Origin: Brasilonema sennae CENA114
Lineage (GTDB): Bacteria; Cyanobacteriota; Cyanobacteriia; Cyanobacteriales; Nostocaceae
Assembly: GCF_006968745.1 (NCBI RefSeq)
Contig: NZ_CP030118.1
Location: 4,218,653 to 4,274,398 of the forward strand
Direction of reading: 5' to 3'
Length of the DNA stretch: 55,746 nucleotides
A program made the position numbers and the translations under genes. The notes beneath the pieces were generated by a model that ran no database searches, was not told where the DNA came from, and saw only the letters and a program-made list of their open reading frames with translations. Shown here piece by piece: positions 16,594 to 25,729 of the stretch (its first letter is position 1; every line of letters starts with the position of its first letter).

Positions 16594-18705
16594 CTATGGA
16601 TTTTTCAAGATAGACTCAGGACTTGGAACGAGAACCTGTGGTACCTGTTGTTGTGCTTGATTGCGGGCGTTTATTGCTGGTTGATAATCTGGCTTTAGTT
16701 TAATAACCTGATCGTATGAAGCTATGGCTTCTTTATAACGTTTCAGATTATACAGGGCATTACCCTTGCTATACCAAATATCGTAATTTTTAGAATCGTA
16801 ATTAATTGCTTTATTATAAGATGAAATTGCCTGTTGGTATTTATTTAAATTGTAGAGTGAATTTCCTAGGCTATACCAGACTTGATAATTTCTACGGTCT
16901 AATTCAATTGCCTTACTATAAGATGAAACTGCTTCTTCATAGCGTTTCATTTGATGTAGTGACCATCCACTACCATACCACGCTTGATAATTTCTACGAT
17001 TAGATTTAATGACTTGCTGAAAAGATTCAAGCGCTTCTGGATAACGTTGCAATTTGATAAGTATATTACCTCTAGATAACCAAGCTTGGTAGAAACTAGG
17101 TTTATATTGGACTGCTTTTTCATACGCTGCAACTGCATCTTGATAGCGTTGCAAATTAACTAAAACGTTGCCTCTGTTATACCAAGCTCTTTCATAGTCT
17201 TGTTTGAACTCAAGTACTTTATCATAAGCTGTTATTGCCTCATCGTAACGTTTTAAATTTTGTAGCAACAATGCTTTATTGTACCACGCTTCATAATATT
17301 CTTTATTCAATTCAATGGCTTTCTCATAAGATTTCAGTGCTTGGTCATACTCATTTAATTTAGCTAAAGCTTCTCCCTTTGCATTCCAGACTTCCGGAGA
17401 GTTTTTTTGCAAAAGCAATGTTTTTTCAAAAGAGGCGATCGCTTCTTGGTATCTTTGCAACTTATTCAATGCAAATCCACGTCCACTCCAAGCTTCTAAA
17501 TAATCTGGTTCTATTTGAATTGCTTTGTCATAAGCTGCAAGTGCGTCTTGAAATTTTTTCAATTCATACAAAGTTTTACCTTGTCCATTCCATCCTTGAG
17601 CGTAATCTGGTCTGATGTTAACCGCTTTTGCATATGTTGATAAAGCATCTTGATAACGCTGTAACTCATATAGGGTATTGGCTTGCTTATACAATTCAGT
17701 AGCATTCACAGAATTGATCGCATGAGCAATATATATAGATGCTCCTACACCTATCCCAATTAAACCTATGCCCACTAAAATCTTTTTTATGTCCTTTTTT
17801 TTAGGTGGATTAATTTTCTGTAAATTTTTCTTTATATTATGCTTTGGTATACCAAAACTCAATGTCATCATCTGAGATTTTGAGTTTTTTAAATCCTTCA
17901 AACCTTGTAGGGCAAGTTTTGCAGAAGAATAACGTTCCCGGAAGTCATAACATACCATTTTATTTAAAACTTTGGCAAAATCCTGACTGACCGAGGTGTG
18001 TTTTTGCCATACAATCTCACCAGTTTCTGTATCTTTTTCTAGTTCTTCAGGAGATAATCCCGTGAGTGCTTCTATGCCAAGTATCCCTAAAGCATAGATA
18101 TCACTAGTGAATTTTGGATTTCCCAGTGCTTGTTCGCTGGGAGTATACCCTGGAGTACCGATCGCAACGGTAAATTTGGTTTTTCCACTAGGAACAATGA
18201 CTTGGGTAGTGATTTGTTTGACAGCGCCAAAGTCAATCAAAATTAACTTGTCATCCAGCTTGCGTCTGATGATGTTTCGTGGGTTGATGTCACGGTGAAT
18301 AACTTGCTGCTGATGGACAAAATCTAAAATCTCTAAAATCTCTTCTAAAAGACAAATAACTTGGTCTTGATTTAGGGGTTTTCCTGGTATGATTTCTTGG
18401 CTGAGGTCATGACCTTCTATGAATTCCTGTACGAGATAGAATTCTTGTTTCTCCTCAAAGTAAGCTAGAAGTTGAGGAATGCGGTCATAAATGCCTAATT
18501 TATACAGAACTTTCGCTTCTGTATCAAATAAGCGTCTGGCTGTTTGCAAAGTATCAGGGTCACTAGCTTGGGGCTTGAGTTTTTTGACGACACATTGAGG
18601 AGAACCAGGTAATTGAGTATCACAAGCAACAAAAGTTTCACCAAATCCCCCTCCTCCCAAGTGACTAATAATTTGGTATCGTCCAACAAGTATGGTTCCC
18701 AACAT
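16594..18705 (-). CDS. Ser/Thr protein kinase with ten TPR repeats
   Basis: A protein of 703 residues. An N-terminal Hanks kinase domain (about 9-270) has the glycine loop LGGGGFGETF, a probable ATP lysine in CVVKKL, and DFGAVKQ. The catalytic loop reads HRDINPRNII from His137, so the lysine normally found in HRDxKxxN is Asn here; activity may be reduced. A transmembrane helix lies at about 311-331. Ten consecutive 34-residue TPRs (YxAWYxxGNxLxxLxRYxEAI…KAI…P) occupy about 335-675 and probably bind partner proteins. It is convergent with the kinase at 14735-16549 and shares its architecture. The target is unknown. Confidence 0.88.
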   Translation of the reverse strand: MLGTILVGRYQIISHLGGGGFGETFVACDTQLPGSPQCVVKKLKPQASDPDTLQTARRLFDTEAKVLYKLGIYDRIPQLLAYFEEKQEFYLVQEFIEGHDLSQEIIPGKPLNQDQVICLLEEILEILDFVHQQQVIHRDINPRNIIRRKLDDKLILIDFGAVKQITTQVIVPSGKTKFTVAIGTPGYTPSEQALGNPKFTSDIYALGILGIEALTGLSPEELEKDTETGEIVWQKHTSVSQDFAKVLNKMVCYDFRERYSSAKLALQGLKDLKNSKSQMMTLSFGIPKHNIKKNLQKINPPKKKDIKKILVGIGLIGIGVGASIYIAHAINSVNATELYKQANTLYELQRYQDALSTYAKAVNIRPDYAQGWNGQGKTLYELKKFQDALAAYDKAIQIEPDYLEAWSGRGFALNKLQRYQEAIASFEKTLLLQKNSPEVWNAKGEALAKLNEYDQALKSYEKAIELNKEYYEAWYNKALLLQNLKRYDEAITAYDKVLEFKQDYERAWYNRGNVLVNLQRYQDAVAAYEKAVQYKPSFYQAWLSRGNILIKLQRYPEALESFQQVIKSNRRNYQAWYGSGWSLHQMKRYEEAVSSYSKAIELDRRNYQVWYSLGNSLYNLNKYQQAISSYNKAINYDSKNYDIWYSKGNALYNLKRYKEAIASYDQVIKLKPDYQPAINARNQAQQQVPQVLVPSPESILKNP

Positions 18706-18825
18706 TTGGTTAGCCTAGTTTCATGTAGTACAGTCTGATTCCAATCTTGCCACAGCTTCTGTTAAGGGTCGATAAGGGGATAAGCCAGATAAAGAGAATA
18801 ACTATGTAACTGATGACTTATTGAT

Positions 18826-19533
18826 ATGATTCCTATTAGCGATCGCATTTACTTTTTCAAACGGAGAAAGCCAATAATTATTTACTGTCTTATTGGCATT
18901 AACATTGGTCTATTTTTATGGGAACTGACACTTGAGCTTGGTGGTACATTGGGCATTTTTGTCAATGGCTGGGGCGTCGTTCCCGCACAAATCAGTGCAG
19001 CTTTTGCAAATGCACTTGCTGGAAACCCAGCTGCTTGGATAGTTGTGCTCAAGAGTTTGACTTCACTGCTTGTAGGAATGTTCCTTCATGGCAGTTTTAG
19101 CCAAATTTTAGGGAATTTGATATTTTTGTGGGTTTTTGGTAAAACGATTGAAAGCATTCTGGGATACGGACGATTTTTAGTATTTTACTTAGTTTCTGGC
19201 ATTCTTACCGGATTCATCCAAATTCTAGCTGAACCGAGTTTGGCTGTGCCATTGATTGGAGCAAATGGGGCGATTACAGCTATTTTAGGAGCTTATGTCT
19301 TTAAGTTCGCTAAAGCAAAAATTGACACTATTCTGCCCCTTTTGATTGTGTTTCTTCCCATACAAGTACCAGCTTATTTCTATTTATTTTGGTGGTTTGT
19401 GCAGCAGATTTCTTACGGAATTGGGAGTTTGAATATTCCTGGTGGCGTTAACCCCATAAGTGTTGGTTATTTGGCGCAATTTTCGGGCTTATTTATTGGT
19501 GTGGCTTTTATCAAGCTACTACAGAGATTTTAG
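18826..19533 (+). CDS. Rhomboid-like membrane protein lacking catalytic residues
   Basis: A protein of 235 residues with about six hydrophobic helices in rhomboid order. A rhomboid protease needs Ser in GxSGxx and a His in the last helix. Here the equivalent motif is GANGAI (Asn for Ser) and the last helix reads GYLAQFSGLFIG, where AHxxG is expected (Gln for His). The loop FLHGSFSQILGNLIFLWVFG keeps the H(x4-5)N region. It is therefore probably an inactive rhomboid (pseudoprotease), of the kind that binds rather than cleaves membrane proteins. The start is ATG 18826; the first residues span a HIP1-like GCGATCGC site. The gene is divergent from the TPR kinase. Confidence 0.75.
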   Translation: MIPISDRIYFFKRRKPIIIYCLIGINIGLFLWELTLELGGTLGIFVNGWGVVPAQISAAFANALAGNPAAWIVVLKSLTSLLVGMFLHGSFSQILGNLIFLWVFGKTIESILGYGRFLVFYLVSGILTGFIQILAEPSLAVPLIGANGAITAILGAYVFKFAKAKIDTILPLLIVFLPIQVPAYFYLFWWFVQQISYGIGSLNIPGGVNPISVGYLAQFSGLFIGVAFIKLLQRF

Positions 19534-19699
19534 TGACAAGGACTTCCACAAAATAAGCTTAATTTCAGTTGTAGATTGTCGATTGTTGACAATCTACAAT
19601 TTGACGTTTAGAGTCAAAGTATGAATAGTTTGCAATCAAACCACAAGTTGCAGATTTGTAACTGTGGCTCAACTTGTTCGTATATTTACGACAATCACA

Positions 19700-20401
19700 A
19701 TGAAACAGAACCAACCCAAGCCTGTTGTCATACCTCGAAGCTTAGATGTTCAAGCAGCTGATGTCATTCGAGAACAAATTCTCAATGGTACACTTGCACC
19801 GGGTAGTCGTTTGCTAGAAATCAACCTGGCAAAGGAATTTAATCTAAGTCGTGCAACTATACGCTCAGCATTGCAACAGTTAACCTATGAAGGCTTGGTT
19901 ATACAGCTCCCCTACAAAGGTTGTACTGTTTCGGGATTGAGTTCCCAGGATGCTTGGGAGCTTTATACGCTACGGAGTGCACTTGAGAGTTTGGCGGCGA
20001 GACTCGCAGCTGCTGCAATCACACCGAGTCAGGCAAAACAACTCAATGCTGCCTTGCAGCAATTAGTCAAAGCAGCCCAGAAAAACAGTTGGAACGAAGT
20101 GGCTGATGGAGACTTTGCTCTACATAAAACAATTATTCAACTTGCTGGTCATCGGCGGTTACAGGAGCAGTACAAGATTGTTGAACAGCAAATCCGTCTT
20201 TACATCATTTCCTGCAATGCGCTGCACCCAGATTTAGATGACATCATAGAGCAGCACCGGGAATTGGTAAATGCAATTTGCTCAGGCGATGCGTCAAGAG
20301 CAGAGCTAATCGCCCGAAATCACAATACAGATGGTAAAGCACTCGTCGAACACCTGCAAGAAATAGAAAAACAAAATTCAGCTGACAAAGCATTGAGCTA
20401 G
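19700..20401 (+). CDS. GntR-family transcriptional regulator (FadR/FCD subfamily)
   Basis: A protein of 233 residues from ATG 19700; a GTG at 19664 would add 12 residues. The N-terminal winged helix (about 10-75) has AADVIREQILNGTLAPGSRL and LAKEFNLSRATIRSALQQL, the classic GntR signature. The C-terminal helical FCD domain (LYTLRSALESLAARLAA, DFALHKTIIQLAGH, EQHRELVNAI) carries metal- or ligand-binding His and Asp positions. Such regulators respond to organic acids. It lies 12 bases upstream of the haloacid-dehalogenase-like gene in the same direction, so it probably controls that operon. Confidence 0.88.
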   Translation: MKQNQPKPVVIPRSLDVQAADVIREQILNGTLAPGSRLLEINLAKEFNLSRATIRSALQQLTYEGLVIQLPYKGCTVSGLSSQDAWELYTLRSALESLAARLAAAAITPSQAKQLNAALQQLVKAAQKNSWNEVADGDFALHKTIIQLAGHRRLQEQYKIVEQQIRLYIISCNALHPDLDDIIEQHRELVNAICSGDASRAELIARNHNTDGKALVEHLQEIEKQNSADKALS

Positions 20402-20413
20402 GGAGCATAAACC

Positions 20414-21118
20414 ATGATTAACCTGAATCAATATGAAGTCTTGACCTTTGACTGCTATGGAACTTTGATTGATTGGGAAAAAGGTGTACTGGAGGCGTTG
20501 CAACCAGTTTTGCAGTCTCATCATATTCAATTGAGTGAGAACGAAATCCTTGAGTGGTTCGCTCGTTTTGAATCTAGTCTTGAGCAGGGAGAGTACCGTA
20601 ATTACAAAGATGTTCTCAAGGGGGTTGTGCAAAAGTTTGGAGAACAATTTGGATTTACGCCTTCTTCTGGGGAGTTAAATGCACTTGCTGATTCTGTCAA
20701 GGATTGGCAACCTTTTGCTGATACTGTTGAAGCTCTTAAGACATTGAAACGGCGATTGAAGCTGGCAATTATTTCTAATGTTGACGATGACCTATTTGCG
20801 TTCAGTGCAAAACATCTGCAAGTTAAGTTTGATGAGGTTGTGACTGCACAGCAAGTGAAAAGCTATAAACCTTCTGTGCAAAATTTTCACGTGGCGATCG
20901 CCCGTCTCGCAGAAATCGGCATTCCCTCTGAAAAAATCCTGCACGTCGCTTGTAGTGTTTACCACGACATTGTTCCGGCAAATTCCCTTGGGTTATCGAC
21001 AGTTTGGGTAAATCGTAGATTAGGGCAAGAAGGTTCGGGAGCTGCTTTACCTGCTCAAGGTAAACCAGATTTGGAAGTACCAGATTTGAAAAGTCTGGCT
21101 GCAAAAATCAATTTTTGA
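20414..21118 (+). CDS. HAD-superfamily hydrolase, type II haloacid dehalogenase-like
   Basis: A protein of 234 residues preceded by GGGAG about 8 bases before the ATG. HAD motif I is LTFDCYGTLIDW with the nucleophile Asp13. Motif II is ISNVDDD, motif III is the lysine in VKSYKPS, and motif IV is VYHDIVPANSLGLSTVWVNR. This layout is closest to (S)-2-haloacid dehalogenase type II proteins, but many relatives are phosphatases, so the substrate is open. It is co-transcribed with the GntR regulator (12-bp gap). Palindromic repeats follow the stop. Confidence 0.85.
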   Translation: MINLNQYEVLTFDCYGTLIDWEKGVLEALQPVLQSHHIQLSENEILEWFARFESSLEQGEYRNYKDVLKGVVQKFGEQFGFTPSSGELNALADSVKDWQPFADTVEALKTLKRRLKLAIISNVDDDLFAFSAKHLQVKFDEVVTAQQVKSYKPSVQNFHVAIARLAEIGIPSEKILHVACSVYHDIVPANSLGLSTVWVNRRLGQEGSGAALPAQGKPDLEVPDLKSLAAKINF

Positions 21119-21181
21119 AGTACCATCATTGGTTTCACGTGTTCGCGTTCGTCTAGAGTGAATATTAGACGAATGCGTCTC

Positions 21182-21350
21182 CTCAGATCTTGCACTAGAA
21201 TTCTCGTCCGCCAAGAAATAAATTTCTTGGCTCAAAGTTCAAGTCCGTTAAAACGGACTGGGTAAATCTTTGAGTCCGTTTTAACGGACTTTGGCTATGA
21301 GCCTTGAACTGAAGTTCAAGGCGTACTAAAGTCGAGGTGCAAGATCTGAG
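21182..21350. repeat. Multi-hairpin element with 14-bp terminal inverted repeats
   Basis: CTCAGATCTTGCAC (21182-21195) is exactly complementary to GTGCAAGATCTGAG (21337-21350). Between them lie further hairpins: CAAGAAATAAATTTCTTG, AGTCCGTTAAAACGGACT, AGTCCGTTTTAACGGACT and CCTTGAACTGAAGTTCAAGG. There is no coding capacity. The structure suggests a non-autonomous mobile element or a highly folded RNA following the dehalogenase-like gene. Confidence 0.8.
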
Positions 21351-21490
21351 CCAACCACGGGCGCGATTAACGCTCCCGCAAAATATGAAACAAGCACATT
21401 CAGTAAAAAATTATGAAAAAGAGCGTTTATCAATGTTCATAATGTTTTTTTTAGCGTTTACGACGTTAGTTTTAGTTTAGAACATGTCGT

Positions 21491-22015
21491 TTATTTATAA
21501 ATCCTGTATTCAACCTCATCGAGAAGATTACCGCTCTTGTTAGTCTGTTGAAACTCGCGAAATACTTTACCCCCACAACTTTCCGCAATTTTCCGACTGG
21601 GAATATTTCTTTTATCAACAGGATAGGAAAGATATTTGTACTCCAAATTCTTATCCACCCAGTCTTTCAATGCATAAATTGCCTCTCTACCAAAACTATT
21701 ACCGTGAACTGATTTTTTTATCCAAATTCCTAACTCCGGTATATCAGTTTCAATAGCACCAACCTCGCAAATTCCTAAAAACTCCAAAGTATCCTTCTTG
21801 AGAATTACCAACACTAGGTCAGTTTTCTTTTCTCGTTGTTGAATCATACCTTTGATGACCTTCTCGGTTTCACTGATATTGTCAGCTGGTTTCGGATACA
21901 TAAAGGTGGTAATTTCGCTTGTGAATTCCCGAAACACATCTTCTGTGTATTCCAGCGAAATCGCTTGGAGAATTAGTCTTGTACTCTCTAAACTTACTTT
22001 TTCTAAGCTTTCCAT
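21491..22015 (-). CDS. GNAT-family N-acetyltransferase (RimJ/RimL-like)
   Basis: A protein of 174 residues. It starts with the typical ESTRLILQAI strand and ends with a KIAESCGGKVFREF segment. The acetyl-CoA-binding region is ELGIWIKKSVHGNSFGREAIYALKDWV (about 93-118), in which the usual Q/RxxGxG/A motif is replaced by HGNSFG. Members acetylate ribosomal protein N-termini, antibiotics or small amines; the substrate cannot be inferred. It is transcribed leftward, alone, between repeat-rich intergenic regions. Confidence 0.8.
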   Translation of the reverse strand: MESLEKVSLESTRLILQAISLEYTEDVFREFTSEITTFMYPKPADNISETEKVIKGMIQQREKKTDLVLVILKKDTLEFLGICEVGAIETDIPELGIWIKKSVHGNSFGREAIYALKDWVDKNLEYKYLSYPVDKRNIPSRKIAESCGGKVFREFQQTNKSGNLLDEVEYRIYK

Positions 22016-22427
22016 AAGTTGCGATTTTTGGTTTCTTACTTTGGTTCATCTATAGCAGTCCTAAATCATTTTTGTGAAAGTGCCTGCGCTTGCGCATAAG
22101 CTTCTTTTTCTTTTCTTGGCGCTCTTGGCGACGCCAGTCGCCTAGGTCGGGAAACCCTCCTGCAGCGCTGGCTCGTCTTGGCGGTTCGTTAATTTTCACA
22201 ACTCAGTAGGATTGCTATATATTAATGCTTAAATCATCTGATGCGGTAATGTTCCAACTTTCTTTTTCCAGAGCGTTTCTCACCGCATAATGGTAAATAT
22301 CTTTAGCTGGCATAGAGAGCGTACATAGCTTGCCATAACATTTCCAGTATAAACAGCTCACCTCTGCAACCATTTAGGAAACAATAAAGTATCTTAGTCT
22401 TTATTGAGCAGAGGAGAAAATTGGTAA
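22016..22427. other. Intergenic region upstream of the amino-acid transporter operon
   Basis: An inverted copy of the GC-rich dispersed repeat lies at about 22132-22172 (CGCCTAGGTCGGGAAACCC, CTGCAGCGCTGGCTCG). The 250 bases before the next gene are AT-rich and probably contain its promoter. I looked for an NtcA box (GTA-N8-TAC) and saw none. Confidence 0.5.
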
Positions 22428-23471
22428 ATGTTGAAGCTCAAACGGGGGTTATCACTGCTAGCTACTTTACCCCTAGTCTTTTCACTGAGTGCTTGTGCTG
22501 GACAAATAGGAGGAAGTGGTGGAAGTCTGTTGGATACAATCAAAAGCCGTGGTAAGCTCATCTGTGGTGTCAGCGGACAATTGCCAGGATTTAGCTATGT
22601 TAAGTCTAACGGTGAATATGCAGGGCTGGATGTGGATGTTTGTCGGGCGATCGCCGCAGCAATTTTTAATGACCCCAACAAAGTAGACTTCCGCAACTTA
22701 AACTCCAAAGAACGTTTTACAGCCTTGCAAACGGGCGAAGTAGATATCCTCAGCCGAAATACCACTTGGAGTATGAGCCGAGACACCTCTATAGGTATAA
22801 AATTTACTGCCGTGGTATTTTACGACGGTCAAGGCATAATGGTGAAAAAAAATAGTGGTATTCAGAAGCTAGAAGACCTCAAGGGCAAATCCATCTGTAT
22901 CGGGACAGGAACCACCAACGAGCAAAACCTGACAGACCAAATGCGGCAACGCGGTGTTAACTACAAGCCTTTGGTCTTTGAAGATGCTAACACGGTTTTT
23001 GCCACCTACGAGCAAGGTCGCTGCGAAGGCGTCACTGCAGATCGTTCTCAACTCGTTTCCCGTCGCACCACCCTATCTAAACCGGATGATCATGTTGTTT
23101 TAGAGACTGTGCTGTCAAAAGAACCTCTTACACCTGCTGTAGTCAATGGAGATTCCAAATGGTTTGATATGGTGAGATGGACAATTTTTGCTCTTATCAA
23201 TGCAGAAGAACTCGGAGTCAACTCCCAAAATGTTGGTCAATTAGCCAACAGTAATAACCCAGAAGTGAAGCGCTTGCTAGGTACAGAAGGTAACCTTGGT
23301 AAAGGCATGGGTTTAACAAACGACTTCGTAGTTCATATTATCAAAAACGTAGGCAACTATGGTGAAATTTACGAGCGGAATTTAGGGAAAAACTCTGAAT
23401 TAAAACTGGAACGTGGTCCAAACAAACTTTGGAATCAAGGTGGTATTCTTTACGCTCCACCCTTCCGATAA
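22428..23471 (+). CDS. natF: Amino-acid ABC transporter substrate-binding lipoprotein (NatF/AapJ-like)
   Basis: The periplasmic binding component of a polar amino-acid importer. The protein has 347 residues, with a lipoprotein signal ending in the lipobox LSAC (Cys23). It is followed by the type II binding-protein fold (SRGKLICGVSGQLPGFSY; GLDVDVCRAIAAAIF; CIGTGTTNEQN). The length and motifs match AapJ/NatF general amino-acid binding proteins. AGAGGAG precedes the ATG. Two permease genes follow and an ATPase is further downstream, matching the NatFGH plus BgtA system described in Anabaena. The symbol is assigned by family and gene order. Confidence 0.88.
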   Translation: MLKLKRGLSLLATLPLVFSLSACAGQIGGSGGSLLDTIKSRGKLICGVSGQLPGFSYVKSNGEYAGLDVDVCRAIAAAIFNDPNKVDFRNLNSKERFTALQTGEVDILSRNTTWSMSRDTSIGIKFTAVVFYDGQGIMVKKNSGIQKLEDLKGKSICIGTGTTNEQNLTDQMRQRGVNYKPLVFEDANTVFATYEQGRCEGVTADRSQLVSRRTTLSKPDDHVVLETVLSKEPLTPAVVNGDSKWFDMVRWTIFALINAEELGVNSQNVGQLANSNNPEVKRLLGTEGNLGKGMGLTNDFVVHIIKNVGNYGEIYERNLGKNSELKLERGPNKLWNQGGILYAPPFR

Positions 23472-23594
23472 ATCAGTTATCAGTTATCAGTTACAACATA
23501 AAATACGGATCTGTTTCTTTTGTTAACTGTTTACTGTTCACTGTTCACTGACTCCGCTGTTCCCTGTTCACTGTTCATTGTTCACTGTTTTACT
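23472..23594. repeat. Heptanucleotide repeats between natF and natG
   Basis: TCAGTTA-type units (from 23474) are followed by the shared block AATACGGATCTGTTTCTTTT (23502-23521) and by CTGTTCA/CTGTTCC heptamers to 23588. The same block with heptamers lies inverted at 12451-12500. These are short tandemly repeated repetitive sequences (STRR) typical of heterocystous cyanobacteria. They produce a false N-terminal extension of the next gene. Confidence 0.85.
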
Positions 23595-24512
23595 ATGACT
23601 CCAATTTGGCGCAACCGAAAGTTTTTTCCTATTCTCGGTCAGGTAATAGCCGCGTTCATAGTTGCCATAATCGTGATGATACTATGGCACAACCTAATAT
23701 ATAATCTCCACCGGCTAGGTCTCCAGTTAGGATTTGATTTTTTACAATTCCAAGCATCCTTCGATATTGGCGAAACCCCCATTCCCTATAAATCTTCTGA
23801 CTCCTACAGCCGTGCTTTATTAGTTGGACTAGTCAACTCATTGCGAGTTATAGTTTTTGGTATTATTTTGGCAACAATTATTGGTATTACTGTGGGAGTG
23901 GGGCGGCTATCGGATAATTGGTTAGTACGTCAGCTAGCTCTAGTGTATGTCGAAATCTTACGCAATACACCTTTACTTCTGCAATTGTTCTTTTGGTACT
24001 TTGCGGTTTTCCTCACTTTGCCAAAAACAGAAAATCAAATTTCCCTACTTGGGTTTATAAATATTAATAATCGAGGAGTTACCCTTCCTTTTGGAATAGA
24101 ACTTTCTTCTGAATTATCAACACTCATTTTAGGACTAACACTATACACTGGTGCCTTCATCGCCGAAATTGTGAGAGCGGGAATTTTATCAGTTCCTAAA
24201 GGACAATGGGAAGCTGCACGAGCATTAGGTTTTAAGCCGAATCTCATGTTACGGCTAGTGATTTTTCCCCAAGCTTTGCGGCTGATTATTCCACCATTAA
24301 CCAGTCAGTATCTTAATTTAGCGAAGAATTCTAGTTTAGCAATTGCGATCGGCTATCCTGATATTTACTTTGTCGCCTCCACAACTTTTAACCAAACAGG
24401 TCGATCTGTAGAAGTTATTCTGTTAATTATGGTTACCTATCTGACCATTAGCCTGATCATCTCTTCAGGGATGAATTTGTTAAACCGTAGCGTGCAACTC
24501 AAGGAAAGATGA
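23595..24512 (+). CDS. natG: Amino-acid ABC transporter permease (NatG/AapQ-like)
   Basis: An inner-membrane permease of 305 residues. ATG 23595 is preferred over the frame opening at 23520, because the extra codons are translated heptamer repeats. Hydrophobic helices include residues 10-35 and five more. The permease signature is LYTGAFIAEIVRAGILSVPKGQWEAARALGF, with the cytoplasmic EAA loop that contacts the ATPase. RNTPLLLQLFFWYF is typical of His/Gln-type permeases. It is followed after 10 bases by a second permease, forming a heterodimer with it. Confidence 0.88.
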   Translation: MTPIWRNRKFFPILGQVIAAFIVAIIVMILWHNLIYNLHRLGLQLGFDFLQFQASFDIGETPIPYKSSDSYSRALLVGLVNSLRVIVFGIILATIIGITVGVGRLSDNWLVRQLALVYVEILRNTPLLLQLFFWYFAVFLTLPKTENQISLLGFININNRGVTLPFGIELSSELSTLILGLTLYTGAFIAEIVRAGILSVPKGQWEAARALGFKPNLMLRLVIFPQALRLIIPPLTSQYLNLAKNSSLAIAIGYPDIYFVASTTFNQTGRSVEVILLIMVTYLTISLIISSGMNLLNRSVQLKER

Positions 24513-24522
24513 GTTTTTTAAA

Positions 24523-25557
24523 ATGAGTTCTTTTAAAAGTCAAAAACCCACTATCTTACAATGGCTACAGAAAAATCTATTTAATAACTGGTACAACAGT
24601 ATTCTCACTGTTGTCTGTTTATGGTTGCTTTTTTTTGGTATCAAAGGTATTCTGACTTGGGTATTGACTCAAGCAAAATGGCAAGTTATCACAGCTAACT
24701 TATCTTTATTTTTTGTTGGTCGTTTCCCACAACAACTTTACTGGCGGTTGTGGCTAGCACTCTTTATTATCCTCGGTCTTTTTGGTTTGTCATGGGGAAC
24801 TTTTACGAAACGCTTACCCCGTCAAATGAACAGTTGGTTACCCTTTGGGTGGGCGCTTTCTTTTCCAATTATCCTATGGCTAATTGGGGGAGGCTTTGGA
24901 CTGCAACCAGTAGAAAGCAATTTGTGGAATGGTTTGTTGCTGACTTTGGTGATGGCGGTAATTAGTATTGTTCTCTCTTTTCCTTTGGGTGTTTTATTAG
25001 CATTAGGGCGTCAGAGTCAGCTACCTGTTGTGCGTTGGTTTAGTATCCTCTACATTGAAATTATCCGAGGACTGCCACTGATTGGAGTTTTGTTCTTTGC
25101 TCAAGTGATGTTATCCTTGTTCCTACCAGTAGAATACCGTTTAGACAGAGTCCTAAGGGGAATTGCTGGTTTAATTTTCTTTAGTGCTGCTTATTTAGCA
25201 GAAAATGTACGTGGTGGTCTTCAATCAATTCCACGCGGACAAATTGAAGCTGCTAAAGTACTAGGGTTGAATGCTCCTTTAACAGTTTTACTCATTGTTC
25301 TTCCCCAAGCGCTACGTGCTGTTATTCCAGCCCTTGTTGGTCAATTTATTGGTTTGTTTAAAGATACTTCTTTGTTATCAATTGTTGGATTATTGGAATT
25401 AACAGGAATTTCTCGTGCTATCCTGGCTCAACCTCAATTTATTGCCCGCTATGCAGAAGTCTATTTATTCATTGCATTTATTTATTGGGTCTTTTGCTAT
25501 TCCATGTCGCTAGCTTCTCGACGCTTAGAAAAGGAATTGGGTGTGGGTCAAAGGTAA
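24523..25557 (+). CDS. natH: Amino-acid ABC transporter permease (NatH/AapM-like)
   Basis: The second permease of the heterodimer, 344 residues, starting 10 bases after natG. The N-terminal 120 residues contain extra hydrophobic helices, as in AapM-type proteins. The conserved permease core starts near SNLWNGLLLTLVMAVIS, with EIIRGLPLIGVLFFAQVML and the EAA loop YLAENVRGGLQSIPRGQIEAAKVLGL. The gene order SBP-permease-permease matches the general L-amino-acid transporter. The cognate ATPase is not immediately downstream; a channel gene intervenes. Confidence 0.88.
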   Translation: MSSFKSQKPTILQWLQKNLFNNWYNSILTVVCLWLLFFGIKGILTWVLTQAKWQVITANLSLFFVGRFPQQLYWRLWLALFIILGLFGLSWGTFTKRLPRQMNSWLPFGWALSFPIILWLIGGGFGLQPVESNLWNGLLLTLVMAVISIVLSFPLGVLLALGRQSQLPVVRWFSILYIEIIRGLPLIGVLFFAQVMLSLFLPVEYRLDRVLRGIAGLIFFSAAYLAENVRGGLQSIPRGQIEAAKVLGLNAPLTVLLIVLPQALRAVIPALVGQFIGLFKDTSLLSIVGLLELTGISRAILAQPQFIARYAEVYLFIAFIYWVFCYSMSLASRRLEKELGVGQR

Positions 25558-25729
25558 TAGAAAAATGAGGTATATGACTATAATTTTGAAGCTTATAATT
25601 AACCATATCGAGTTCAAACAATGATATAAAAGGAAAAGAAACACAATTCCTCTTCTGTTGTGTTCACTGTTTCCTGTATTCTTGAGAGTACTATTACTTT
25701 AAAAACAAACTCTAAACTTTTTATAAAAA

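Noticed and set aside
22200..22427. NtcA site upstream of the amino-acid transporter
   Set aside because: I scanned for GTA-N8-TAC and found no match at a useful distance.
23520..23594. N-terminal extension of the NatG-like permease
   Set aside because: These codons are CTGTTCA-type repeats; the conserved permease begins at 23595.
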